64,000 bases of DNA from Anisus vortex. Its lineage: Eukaryota; Mollusca; Gastropoda; Planorbidae. Made by a program: the position numbers and the translations under genes. The notes beneath the pieces are model-generated. The model was not told where the DNA came from. It was given only the letters and a program-made list of their open reading frames with translations, and ran no database searches. Position 1 is the first letter of the stretch; every line of letters begins with the position of its first letter. The stretch lies in assembly GCA_949126835.1 (NCBI GenBank), contig OX421497.1:30677742-30741741 (forward strand). Reading direction: 5' to 3'. This document shows positions 54,986-64,000 of the stretch, one piece after another.

Positions 54986-56045
54986 TATTTATAATGTACA
55001 GTGGACTATGTTTGCCTTTTAAAGTATTGTTTCATAAAGAAGAAAAGTAGAATTGGAGAAAAGAGTTTGATAAATAAAATGATAGAGCTAGATTATTCTA
55101 GATACTAATTGAAAAAAACAAATCTACTTTCTAACAAAGTTAAAAATTTCAAAGAGAAGGTAAAGTGTGTGAAATATACTAACCTATATAATTAGGACCT
55201 CATTTGCGTTCGTTTTTTTTTTTTTGAAGTGTAGAAAAGTAACAGTGATTATAATTAATCAGTTTCCACCTTCAACACTTTCTTTGAAACATCAACAATA
55301 AATAATACAATAAAGATGAAAAAACAGTTATAACAAAAGAACAAAAAAAAAACATGATGAATTGCAACGTTGTGGCTTGAAGTTGAACCTTTCCATCAAG
55401 TAGAAGTTGACACTCTACACTTTCTAACGTGCAACATGAAGGGGAAGGAGCTGGTGTTATAATCTTATGCATGCGTTTAGTATAAGCCATTCACAAATCG
55501 TTTAAACTTGAAGGGAGGAAGGCTCAAATCTTCCACGGCGTCTCTTTCCTGAAATAATTGAATTATTTCTGGTTTTAAAACAAGAACATATAATAAGCGG
55601 GGATTCGACACTATTGGCGCCCTAGGGTTGCGGCTTTTTTTTTTTTAGTCTTACTGATGCCTTACAGGTCGGTGCAGATCAACGGCAATAACTCAGTCAA
55701 TTATATTGGAATTAACAGCATGTTGCGAACAGATAGAAAATTAATTTTGGGCGCTACAGAGTTCGCCAGACAAGATTAGCAGCGATGTCAACAAGCTCCT
55801 TGTTGTGGTTGTTATTTTTATATAGCTCAATGTATAAGAATAAACAAAAGCGATTGATGGAGTAGTTTTAATATGTATGGAATGTTTGGAGAAATAAATT
55901 GAGGGATTGTAGAGATTTGTCACATGCAACGTGGACATTGAAACTAAAATCGGAACATGCATTGTAGGACTTGGCATGCTATAGCCGAGCAGAAGCCGTC
56001 AGCTAGTTCTGTAGTTGAAATGTTGATTAGATCAGAAGGTTTTTC
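54986..56045. other. Spacer without genes
   Basis: AT-rich with short complex patches. No supported feature. Confidence 0.45.
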
Positions 56046-56059
56046 TTTGCTATAATCAG

Positions 56060-56295
56060 TTTATACATACATACATCAGTCCATCTATCTATCTACTTAT
56101 CTATAGATCTTTTAATAAATCTATCTATCTATTTATCTATATATTTATCAATGTATCTTTTTATTTATTTATCTATAGGGCCTATATCTATCAATGTATC
56201 TATCTATTTATTTATCTATAGGGCCAATATCTATCAATGTATATCTCACTATATATATTTATCTATATATCTATCAATGTATCTATCTATCACAC
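56060..56295. repeat. TATC/TTTA microsatellite
   Basis: Degenerate TATC with a ~57-bp higher repeat (CTATAGGGCC-TATCTATCAATGTA seen twice). Confidence 0.9.
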
Positions 56296-56299
56296 TTCT

Positions 56300-56605
56300 G
56301 TACACATGGCCTCAAAGCTGGTGTTGTGTGTAAACCACCGATACGATCGCATTAAGACAACACAGGTGGGCTAACGCATGGGTGCCAGCCCCTGTGGCGC
56401 GTCTTAAATTTCATTGCACCGGCGAGAGCCACCGAGACTCGGTGGGGAGACAAGAAATGTGCGCAACAGCCCTTCTCGCCAATACCGATGTCTGGGTGTC
56501 CAGGGCTAGTCAGGTGGGTAGAAGCAGAGTAGTGCACGTGACAGCAGAGATCGTACCCTTTGATACGCGGCACGCCCTATCGGCACGCTGCGGGGTTAGG
56601 GTATG
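56300..56605 (+). repeat. Dispersed repeat, copy 1, class unknown
   Basis: Collinear with 58390-58745: TGTACACATGG, then GTGT-TAAACCACC, ACACAGGTGGGCTA and CATGGG, later AGTGCACGTG and GATACGCGG against AGTGCATGTG and GATACACGTGG. Both copies are GC-rich and diverged. Frames in either do not reveal a family. Orientation is arbitrary. Confidence 0.6.
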
Positions 56606-56671
56606 AGGGGTGGGTGTGTCGGAGGGGTCGCAAAATGTGAAAGGTTGGGGGGGGGCAATTGTGCAAGGCGT

Positions 56672-57052
56672 GGCTATAGTGTACAGTAAGGCTATAGTGT
56701 ACAGTAAGGCTATAGTGTACAGTAATGCTATAGTGTTCAGTAAGGCTATAGTGTACTGTAAGGCTATAGTGTACAGTAATGCTATAGTGTTCAGTAAGGC
56801 TATAGTGTACTGTAAGGCTATAGTGTACTGTAAGGCTATAGTGTACTGTAAGGCTATAGTGTACTGTAAGGCTATAGTGTACTGTAAGGCTATAGTGTAC
56901 TGTAAGGCTATAGTGTACTGTAGGCCTAAGGCTATAGTTTACAGTAAGGCTTTAGTGTACTGTAAGGCTATAGTGTACAGTAAGGCTATAGTGTACAGTA
57001 AGGCTATAGTGTACTGTAAGGCTATAGTGAACAGTAAGGCTGTAGTGAATGG
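56672..57052. repeat. 18-bp tandem array, about 21 copies
   Basis: GGCTATAGTGTACAGTAA and GGCTATAGTGTACTGTAA variants, interrupted once by TAGGCC near 56930. Being six codons long it stays open (AIVYSK/AIVYCK). GTACAGTA/TACTGTAC makes local palindromes. Confidence 0.96.
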
Positions 57053-58060
57053 TAAAAAAAAATGGTTTGGTGTCAATAACAGGCTGAATTTCACAATAAC
57101 AGGCTGTATCTGAACGGTGGAGAATTTTACCCTAAACTTTTGAAAAACTAATATTATGTTATCTAATTATCACTAGTAGAAACGTACAATTTTATTAGGC
57201 TAAATAGTTCAATGTTTATAATATTTATTATTTTTAAAAGTTTCTATGAGGCGAAATGTATATAATAATTTATTATCAATAATTAAGTTAAAATATAATT
57301 CAGCACATAGACTATAGACTATAGATTTACAGGCTAGTTCAAACAATGACGCTGGCATGCTAAAAATATTTCTATGGTAAACCAAAGTTAGGCCTACAAC
57401 AATAATTAGAACGTTATAAAAGTGTCATACATTAATTTTTAATATAACTACAGAAAACATTAGAGACTATAGGCCGAGACTTTTTTTTAAAGTATACTAT
57501 TGTGACTACTAAGATATTCTTTTTGCAAATCTTCTAACTCTACATAACTGCATTAAGAACTTTTTTAACTTGTACATGATCCAATATTAAATGTATTTGA
57601 AAATTTAAAAAGAGTTGATTTTCCATGATTGTACACAAACAACTTAGTTACGAGGAAAATAAATATTTTAAAACGCTGATTACAAAATGAAATAAAATGA
57701 TAACACAAACACATTTTTTTATTGTCAAGCTACTTGAATCTAATAGATTCTATTTCCCAGTGTATTGAAATACGTCATCAACAATCTAACAAAGTCCATG
57801 TCGAGAGTACGTCGATAGTACACGTTTGTGTAATTTGTGCTCATCAAAAAAAAATGTATTTGTCGTCATCAAAAGAACAAATTTTTTGGGATCACAACCA
57901 GAATTTCTGGAAAATAAAATGTATATTATTTCATTTCGTGGACTTATAAAAACGTTTACAGCTATTTGGTTTAAGCCTATACCTTAGTTTTAATTATTTT
58001 ATTATCATCACATCTGATGCTGAAATTGGGGCTTTGTATGGATGAGAATTTCTTTCATTA
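57053..58060. other. AT-rich spacer without genes
   Basis: Nothing recognised. Confidence 0.5.
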
Positions 58061-58385
58061 ATTATTCATGGAAAAACATAAAAGAAAAAAACAATGGCTG
58101 AGGAAGTTGGGGGTGGAGGGGGCTGAGACCCATTTTCTGCGTGTTGCTCCATTTAATGAAATCAGTTTCAAGTGTCGTCAAAGACTCGAACTCTGCGGTC
58201 TCGATGACCTAATGTCAATACCACGTGATCTCTCCAGCACCGGAACACAGGTCCCTGGAACTCGGAACATGAACACTTTTATGTGTTGATCTTTGATCCA
58301 CTGTCCCAGATTTTGTGATCAATAGTGCATGGATGTTGATGTAAGGCCTGGTGGTGGATGGATGGTCGATGTCATCTGGAGGTGC
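58061..58385. other. Moderately complex spacer
   Basis: The 73-codon plus frame at 58068-58289 has no domain. No repeat recognised. Confidence 0.35.
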
Positions 58386-58389
58386 TTGT

Positions 58390-58770
58390 CACTTTTGTAC
58401 ACATGGGCTTCCTCGCTGGCGAAGTGTGGAAACCACCAGTACGCTTGCATCAAGAGTACACAGGTGGGCTAGCACATGGGGGACAGTCCCTGCTAGAGAC
58501 ATTCCGAGGCATCGGTGGTGAGAAAGCAATGTTTGCAGCGCCCCCGCCTCAACTCCGCCATGGGGCCTGGATGGCAATATCTATAATGTGGGATTTGCGT
58601 TACCGGTCGACATTGTAGGTATAAGGGCGAACCACGAAGATAATGATCCACATTCTGCAGTGGGAGATAAAGATTAGTGCATGTGGCTGCGGAAACCGTA
58701 ATCAATGATACACGTGGGGTGGGTGGCGCCCTGGCAGAACCTTCGTGTTTCCCCAAGACCATCGTAAATA
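58390..58770 (+). repeat. Dispersed repeat, copy 2, class unknown
   Basis: Partner of 56300-56605. It contains TTGTACACATGGGCTTCC, GGAAACCACCAGTACGC and GTACACAGGTGGGCTAGCAC. The 86-codon plus frame and two minus frames have no recognisable domain. Confidence 0.6.
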
Positions 58771-59720
58771 CTTACGGTGGTCTTGGTTTCCCCCCCCCCC
58801 CCCTTTAGTCCAACCCTGAACATGGTTACGTCCTTAACGATCTGGATAGCATTGACAAATATACGTATCTGCCACTGTGTAAGCTTTTAACTGTAATAGT
58901 CCTTGGCACAAAGGGACATAATTATAGCACTCGATTCCATTCGACTTAGGGCCGTCTTATACAAATATTTTTAATACGTAATTCACCAGCTCAATATCAT
59001 AAAAATATAGATTCTACGTAATGTTAATATAATATTATCTATTTTTGTTCCCATCAAGGTATATTTTAAAAGTACGAAACGTTTCACATAAGCTCAGAAA
59101 CAATCGAAATCAAGAAGAACAAAATACACATTCACAATGTTTAGTTTCTAAATTAGATAATATATAATAAACATATTTGTGTAACTTTTGAGTTAGTAGC
59201 GGATTTAAACACAAATACTAACTTGTGTATGTGTGTGTGGCAGTTTTTATACAAGGAAACTGAAGATTTCCTATACACCCAAGGGACGCCAGAGCGAAAT
59301 GTGATCACCAGTAACATGCAGTTTCTTGGAGAATAATAAGACATTTATCTATACATAATATATTCTAGTTATACAGAGGTTTGTCATTGTTTGTGGATCA
59401 TATGCACGGTTGTTTCCCTTGGAATAAACACAACAAATCATAACACAAACATTTCTCATGATAATGTTTGCATATTCTGTCATAAATCTGCTCAAACTAG
59501 ACATATATGTGTTGCAAATGACATAATTACTTGACATATGCACACACAAAGACAACAACAATAGAAGAAAAACAAGCCATAAAAAAAAACAGGAAAACAA
59601 AACAAGAGCTAATAAAAATCACGACGAAAATGAACAATCAAGGGAAGCAATTCATTACGTGTAAATAGTTTGTTGGCAATGTTCATTTTATTTATTAAGT
59701 TTTCCATAGTGTCTTGTCAT
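58771..59720. other. AT-rich spacer with a poly-C run
   Basis: A C run lies at about 58791-58803. Otherwise nothing. Confidence 0.5.
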
Positions 59721-59724
59721 GATT

Positions 59725-59965
59725 GTGTCAGTGTGTATGTGTATATGTTGTAAGCCAGTGGATGTGTGTACAATGCGCGTGTAGCCATGTGTATAATAAA
59801 TGTATGGTTGTGTATTTGTGTGAGTACATGTCTGTGTGTATATATGTGTATATTTTTGGTCGTGTGTATTTGTGTGATCTGTGTATTTGTGTGATCTGTG
59901 TGTGTACATGAGTGTCTGAATGTCTGTGTGTATATGTGTGAATGTGTGTCTGGAAGTGTGTAGAT
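59725..59965. repeat. TG-rich degenerate microsatellite
   Basis: GTGTGT/TATG repeats. The C/V frames and H/T/Y frames are translations of it. Confidence 0.85.
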
Positions 59966-60039
59966 ACCTGTAAACCTCTGTGTATATCACAAACTTGTCT
60001 ACTATAAATAGAACACGTTGTTGATTGTTTTTGAATTAC

Positions 60040-60610
60040 AGTTTCTATATACGGGGTAGACATGCTGGGTTTGCTCCCCACCACCATCCCCTTTTGAAAG
60101 TGAGGTTTGGGGCTCAGAAGACATTCCTTTCTGGTATCACGTTTCCCTTTTGCCGCGAAAAGTTTCACCCTTTCGATGGAACCCCCCCCCCCCCTCCCTC
60201 CCAACTACCCCCGCCTTTCTCTCCCTCCCCCATTTTACTCTGTTGTTTTTTCATGCCAGATATTACGCGGTGGTCCATTCATTTTTTCTTCACTCTGGTG
60301 TTTTTATGACGTAACAAGAACGGCTCCTGCTTGGACCGCGAGAATGGCCCTCAGTGAGACAGACTTCCTACAGAGCTCATTCCTCGAGGATCTTCTTACC
60401 GCAGACAACAATGGAAGGGACGTCACTCGGAGAGAATTTATTTCACCTTTCCTACACCGATTCCTCTTGCCCCTCTTTTTATTTTTTAGCCAACCTCCCG
60501 TACATAAAGAGTAAGTGTACAATGCTCGACCCCCTCCCCCCACCCTCCCTTGCCCCTACCTTCTATTTCAGATTTATCTACACAATTTTTATTCCCTTCC
60601 AATAGTGCAA
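60040..60610. other. Complex island with C runs, candidate conserved noncoding block
   Basis: A C-rich stretch (60182-60235) precedes about 170 bases of complex sequence (60260-60440) with TATGACGTAACAAGAAC (CRE-like TGACGTAA) and GGGACGTCACTCGG (TGACGTC-type on the minus strand). The 135-codon plus frame has no domain. Confidence 0.4.
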
Positions 60611-61104
60611 AGCAAACTTTCTCGTCGAAAAAACAACAACAGGAAATAAGATCTAGTTAAATTTTTCATTGCTGTTTTGTTTTTTGTTCACAACTTTTCT
60701 TACTGCTTTCAAAGTTTCTTTTACATTGAATCTAATGTTTAACAGTCGAAGTGTTTCAACTTTTTATAAAGGCCTCACTTTCCTAGGACGCTATTCTTAG
60801 CTTAGTATTCTGTGTTTGTTTTTTTTAAATGAATTAAAGCATTTTATATTTGAAGCCGAATTTTGGTTTCAATACCTTAATAAACTTTTTCATGGTGTGA
60901 AAACTTAATAAAACTAAACACAATTAAAAGAAAGTTTTAAAAAATTATCATATTAAAAAAGTTTCTCTAAGTCTCTGATAGTGAGTTGTTGTTGTGCATT
61001 TAAAGAGATATTTCATTTAAAGAGATATTTCATTTAAAGAGATATTTCGATTTCACTGTAATACATGTCTTCAGTTGTTAGTCTATACAACATGTGACAA
61101 TAGT
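60611..61104. other. AT-rich spacer with a 17-bp triplicate
   Basis: ATTTAAAGAGATATTTC is repeated exactly three times at 60998-61048. Nothing else. Confidence 0.7.
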
Positions 61105-61310
61105 GAGGTGTGGAACATCTAGGGCTAATGGAGCAGCGTTCACCAGTTTCCATGGCTACGGGTAAACATTGCGATTGCCGCCATTAATTTTTCACCCTAA
61201 ATAATGTCAGGTGTCCATCAAAACCAAAACGCCTCTATCCTGGACTCGAACCCTATTCCTTTGATATGGCAATCTAAAGACGCTGTGCTAGATCTCAATG
61301 TTCCATAGCC
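61105..61310 (-). mobile_element. SINE family A, minus strand
   Basis: B box GGGTTCGAGTCC (61253-61242). GAGCAGCGTTCACCAGTTTC lies at the left end, with a degraded CCGCCATTAATTTTTCACCC body and ATAATGTCAGGTGTCCA. Truncated or decayed in the A-box region. Confidence 0.75.
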
Positions 61311-61429
61311 TTATCGGCCAAATTAATACTAGGAGGAATTCTCTAGTTTTTTCATGTTTTTAAATAACCTTTTTTTTTTAAATCCATTTCTCTTAAAACC
61401 CAAAAAATAAAGCAACTTCCTTCTGTGTA

Positions 61430-61560
61430 ATTTTTATTTATTTCATATTTGCATATAATTGTGAATATCGCACAAATGAATCAAACATACGCATTAATTT
61501 AATGTATGAAAACAATCATATGCAAATTAATTTCTCTCATTGAAATACTTGAGCTGGTCT
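61430..61560. promoter_or_regulatory. AT-rich block with two opposed octamer motifs
   Basis: ATATTTGCATATAATT (about 61446) and CATATGCAAATTAATTTC (about 61518) place ATTTGCAT and ATGCAAAT in opposite orientation about 70 bases apart, the second joined to TTAATT. These are POU-octamer and homeodomain-type sites. In AT-rich DNA this could be chance. Confidence 0.35.
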
Positions 61561-62655
61561 CAAAGAAAAAAAAAATTCTAATTAACATTGCTGTCTTTCA
61601 TTTTATCAATGATAATTACAGCATTATTAGAAGCTAGTCAGTTATTTTAATTGTAAACAAAAAATATTTACACAAACAAAATAATACGAATTCAAATGAC
61701 AAGAATTTATAAAGTTAAAAAGAAAGACAATTGTGATATTGATTCCATACAGAGTTGCTTTTCCTTGGATGCCTTCTGTTATTAACATAATTATTTAATA
61801 ACATGATATGTACCAATTACTGCCATTCGAATGATCATCTATTTCTGACAAATATGATCTAAGTGATTAAACTCAATATTGAAATTAATCTTTTTTTGTG
61901 TTATGTTCAGATGGTTCTCAAATGTGTTAATTTGAAGAAAAGTTTTGAAAAAAATTCAAGACATCAATATATAAACTAGATCTAATGAAACTGAAACTAC
62001 ATGAACAAATCAACTCACACAATAATCTTCTTTATGGAAGAAGCGTCTGATATGTACAAGATAAGCTGTCTTGTTAGTTTAATGTATCCATACAAACTCA
62101 TTACATATTATAATTAAAGAGTCCTTTAGCAAATTATTGAGCATTCATTTTGCACAAAATTGTATTATTTAATAGCATATCTACAATTCGGCATGCTCGA
62201 TTTAATATTAGGATTATCATCTAGCAAACTATTTTATTTATTTGAGAAACTATTTTGTCATTTAACAAACCATTTTATCATTAAACAAGCTATTTTATCA
62301 TTTCAAAAAAACATTTTCTCATTTAAAAAAAAACATTTTATCACCTGACGTAACATTTTATCTCATAACATAACATTTTATCATTCAACATCTAATTTTA
62401 TCATTGGAATACATTTTTCTCTGTGCACGCTTTCTATAAAGCAACAAAAGATGAATTAAAAAAACCACAAATATTTATGTCAACATTATTTTGAAATACG
62501 GGTAAGTCAAAGTACAGTTGAAACAAGAAAGATAATAAGAATGCAAGATAAACATTTGTATGGGAAAAAAACAGATCACAAAATCAACGGTGGCTTTAAA
62601 AGTATACAAGAAAAAGAAGGAAATAAAACCATGACAAGTTCTGCTAGAGTCTAAC
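61561..62655. other. AT-rich spacer with degenerate TTTATCA repeat
   Basis: ATTTTATCATTTAACAA-like units recur at 62215-62405 without strict phase. Poly-A interruptions are present. No gene. Confidence 0.55.
62020..62075 (+). mobile_element. LINE 3'-tail fragment
   Basis: AATCTTCTTTATGGAAGAAG then CGTCTGATATGTACAAGATAAG, matching the 3' ends at 5650-5712 and 36251-36302. Confidence 0.6.
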
Positions 62656-62659
62656 TCTG

Positions 62660-62965
62660 TGTTTACCTCCTTGACATCATTCCATTTCGAGGCCTAATCA
62701 AGTCTGCCGTGTTTCTATAACCTCATTACCAGCTGATCGCCTCCCTCAACTCGCCCTAAATAATAACAACTTCCTGTAGCCACCATATTGTTAACGCCTG
62801 ATGGTGGAGGAGTCACGATTAATGGAACAGCTCTAATACACAGCAAATTATCGTGTCTCCGACCAAAGAGCTGACGTGGAAATTGGCGGGAAACTAGGAA
62901 GAGCACCTATAAAATTTGTCACGCTCCAGACTCGCCTGCTTATTTCCACTGATATTAAATTAGTC
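62660..62965. other. Complex island, candidate conserved noncoding block
   Basis: About 300 bases of complex sequence in AT-rich DNA. CCACCAT ... ATGGTGG (62780-62807) forms a 7-bp inverted repeat. CAGCTGATCG, GATTAATGG and CCTATAAAATTTG are seen. The 63-codon minus frame has no domain. Confidence 0.42.
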
Positions 62966-63069
62966 CACGTATTGATCTTTCTGTTGCCAAAGTTTGAAAG
63001 CCTTTCTCCACACTAGACTTTCCCGTAACGAACACTTGAGAACTACAAAGGCTTTAATACAACTGCTGC

Positions 63070-63345
63070 ACTAACATCTGTCTGTCTATCACATCTATCT
63101 ATTGAGCTGTCTGTCTTTCTATTTATCTATCATTCTGTCTTTTGATCCAACCATAGACTACCATAAATCTGTCTATCACATCTATCTATTGAGCTGTCTT
63201 TCTATTTAGCTATCATTCTGTCTTTTGCTCCATCCATACATCTACACATCTTTTAACTATCTGTCTATCTGTATGTCTATCTATTCTTCTTTCTTTCTAT
63301 CTAGCTTTCTTTCTGTCTATCACAATCAACCTCTATATAAAAGTG
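63070..63345. repeat. TCTA/TCTG degenerate microsatellite
   Basis: TCTATCTATC-type repeats with a ~98-bp higher duplication (ATCTATTGAGCTGTCT at about 63094 and 63182). Confidence 0.85.
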
Positions 63346-63555
63346 TATTCATCAAGCCCAGCTATTTTGAACCGTGAATATTCACTATATAGTTGAAATC
63401 AAAAACTAAAAAAAAAACAGTTTGACTAGTGTATAATGAAATATTAATAATGATAATAATATTTGTATAGCGCTGCCAACAAACATAATGTAAGCTCAGA
63501 GCGTATTTAGCATACAACTAAGAACATGGATTTTATTTTTACGTCAGCACTTCTG
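63346..63555. other. Spacer
   Basis: Includes TAATAATGATAATAATATTT, and TTTGTATAGCGCTGCC typical of short dispersed repeats. Nothing firm. Confidence 0.4.
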
Positions 63556-63559
63556 TGTT

Positions 63560-63995
63560 TTTGTCTTCATTGATCTTTGTGTAGCAGCATATATCTTTGT
63601 GAAGTAGCATTGATCTTTGTGTAGCAGCATTAATCTTTGTGTAGTAGCATTGATCTGTGTGTGGCAACGTTGATCTTTGTGTAGCAGCATTAAACTTTTT
63701 GTAGTAGCATTTATCTTTGTGTAGCAGCATTGATCTTTGTGCAGTAGCATTGATCTTTGTGTGGTAACGTTGATCTTTCTGTAGCAGCATTAAACTTTTT
63801 GTAGTAGCATTGATCTTTGTGTAGCAGTGTCGGCTTATGTATTGCAGCGTTGATCTTTGTGTAGCAGTGTCGGCTAATGTATTGCAGCATTGATCTTTGT
63901 GTAGCAGCGTCGGCTTATGTATTGCAGGGTTGATCTTTGTGTAGCAGTGTCGGCTTATGTATTGCAGCGTTGATCTTTGTGTAGCAGGGTTGGCT
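63560..63995. repeat. 20-bp tandem array, running to the window edge
   Basis: Unit GTAGCAGCATTGATCTTTGT with many substitutions. From about 63820 it changes to a 40-bp dimer in which GTAGCAGTGTCGGCTTATGT and ATTGCAGCGTTGATCTTTGT alternate. It probably continues beyond the window. Minus-strand frames across it are by-products. Confidence 0.95.
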
Positions 63996-64000
63996 GATAA

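Noticed and set aside
60107..60514. 135-codon plus frame
   Set aside because: Passes through poly-C and F/L/P-rich low-complexity DNA with no domain; competing frames of similar length overlap it.

Overview
The window is 64 kb of AT-rich eukaryotic DNA with no intact host gene that I can support. Everything recognisable at protein level is a transposon relic: one broken hAT transposase and the C-terminal ends of several LINE reverse transcriptases. The mix of elements (hAT transposons with TCTAGA-like target sites, tRNA-derived SINEs, LINE tails ending in AAGATAAG, long TATC/GATA and TG microsatellites, many minisatellites) looks like an invertebrate genome. I favour a mollusc, perhaps a heterobranch gastropod, but that is an impression from repeat style and not proved by any host gene.

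Layout. 0-6.6 kb: AT-rich spacer, a 44-bp tandem repeat, TATC microsatellites, one SINE, two LINE tails and a CpG-rich island with a TATA/YY1-like arrangement. 6.68-8.76 kb: a complete but decayed hAT transposon with 15-bp inverted ends and a perfect 8-bp target duplication. 10-17.6 kb: SINEs of two families, a LINE tail, a 17-bp array of 42 copies, a 293-bp inverted-repeat element, a 186-bp hAT MITE, a 44-bp array, a SINE whose interior has grown into a 36-bp tandem array, and a palindrome with two AGGTCA half-sites. 20.3-23.8 kb: a 1.9-kb hAT relic and a 288-bp hAT MITE. 24-31.7 kb: GC-rich islands, short tandem arrays, a 34-bp array and a second-family SINE. 32.4-34.5 kb: a 2.0-kb Tip100-like hAT element carrying a nested SINE. 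35-42 kb: TG microsatellite, 10-bp array, SINEs and a 3.5-kb array of 42/38-bp units with higher-order structure. 42-54 kb: islands of more complex sequence separated by desert, a second 1.8-kb hAT relic, a 16-bp array and a LINE relic. 54-64 kb: a 48/45-bp array, another hAT MITE, an unclassified dispersed-repeat pair, an 18-bp array, a SINE, an octamer-rich block and a 20-bp array running off the end.

Functionally the window reads as a gene desert or the inside of a very large intron. The islands of complex, CpG-containing sequence set in low-complexity DNA are the best candidates for conserved regulatory elements, which only cross-species alignment can settle. Most long open frames here are tandem repeats read through without stops and are not annotated as genes. 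I did not find a new multi-gene system. The most informative structures are the set of hAT insertions with readable target duplications, the SINE-born minisatellite, the 50-bp palindrome and the higher-order tandem arrays.
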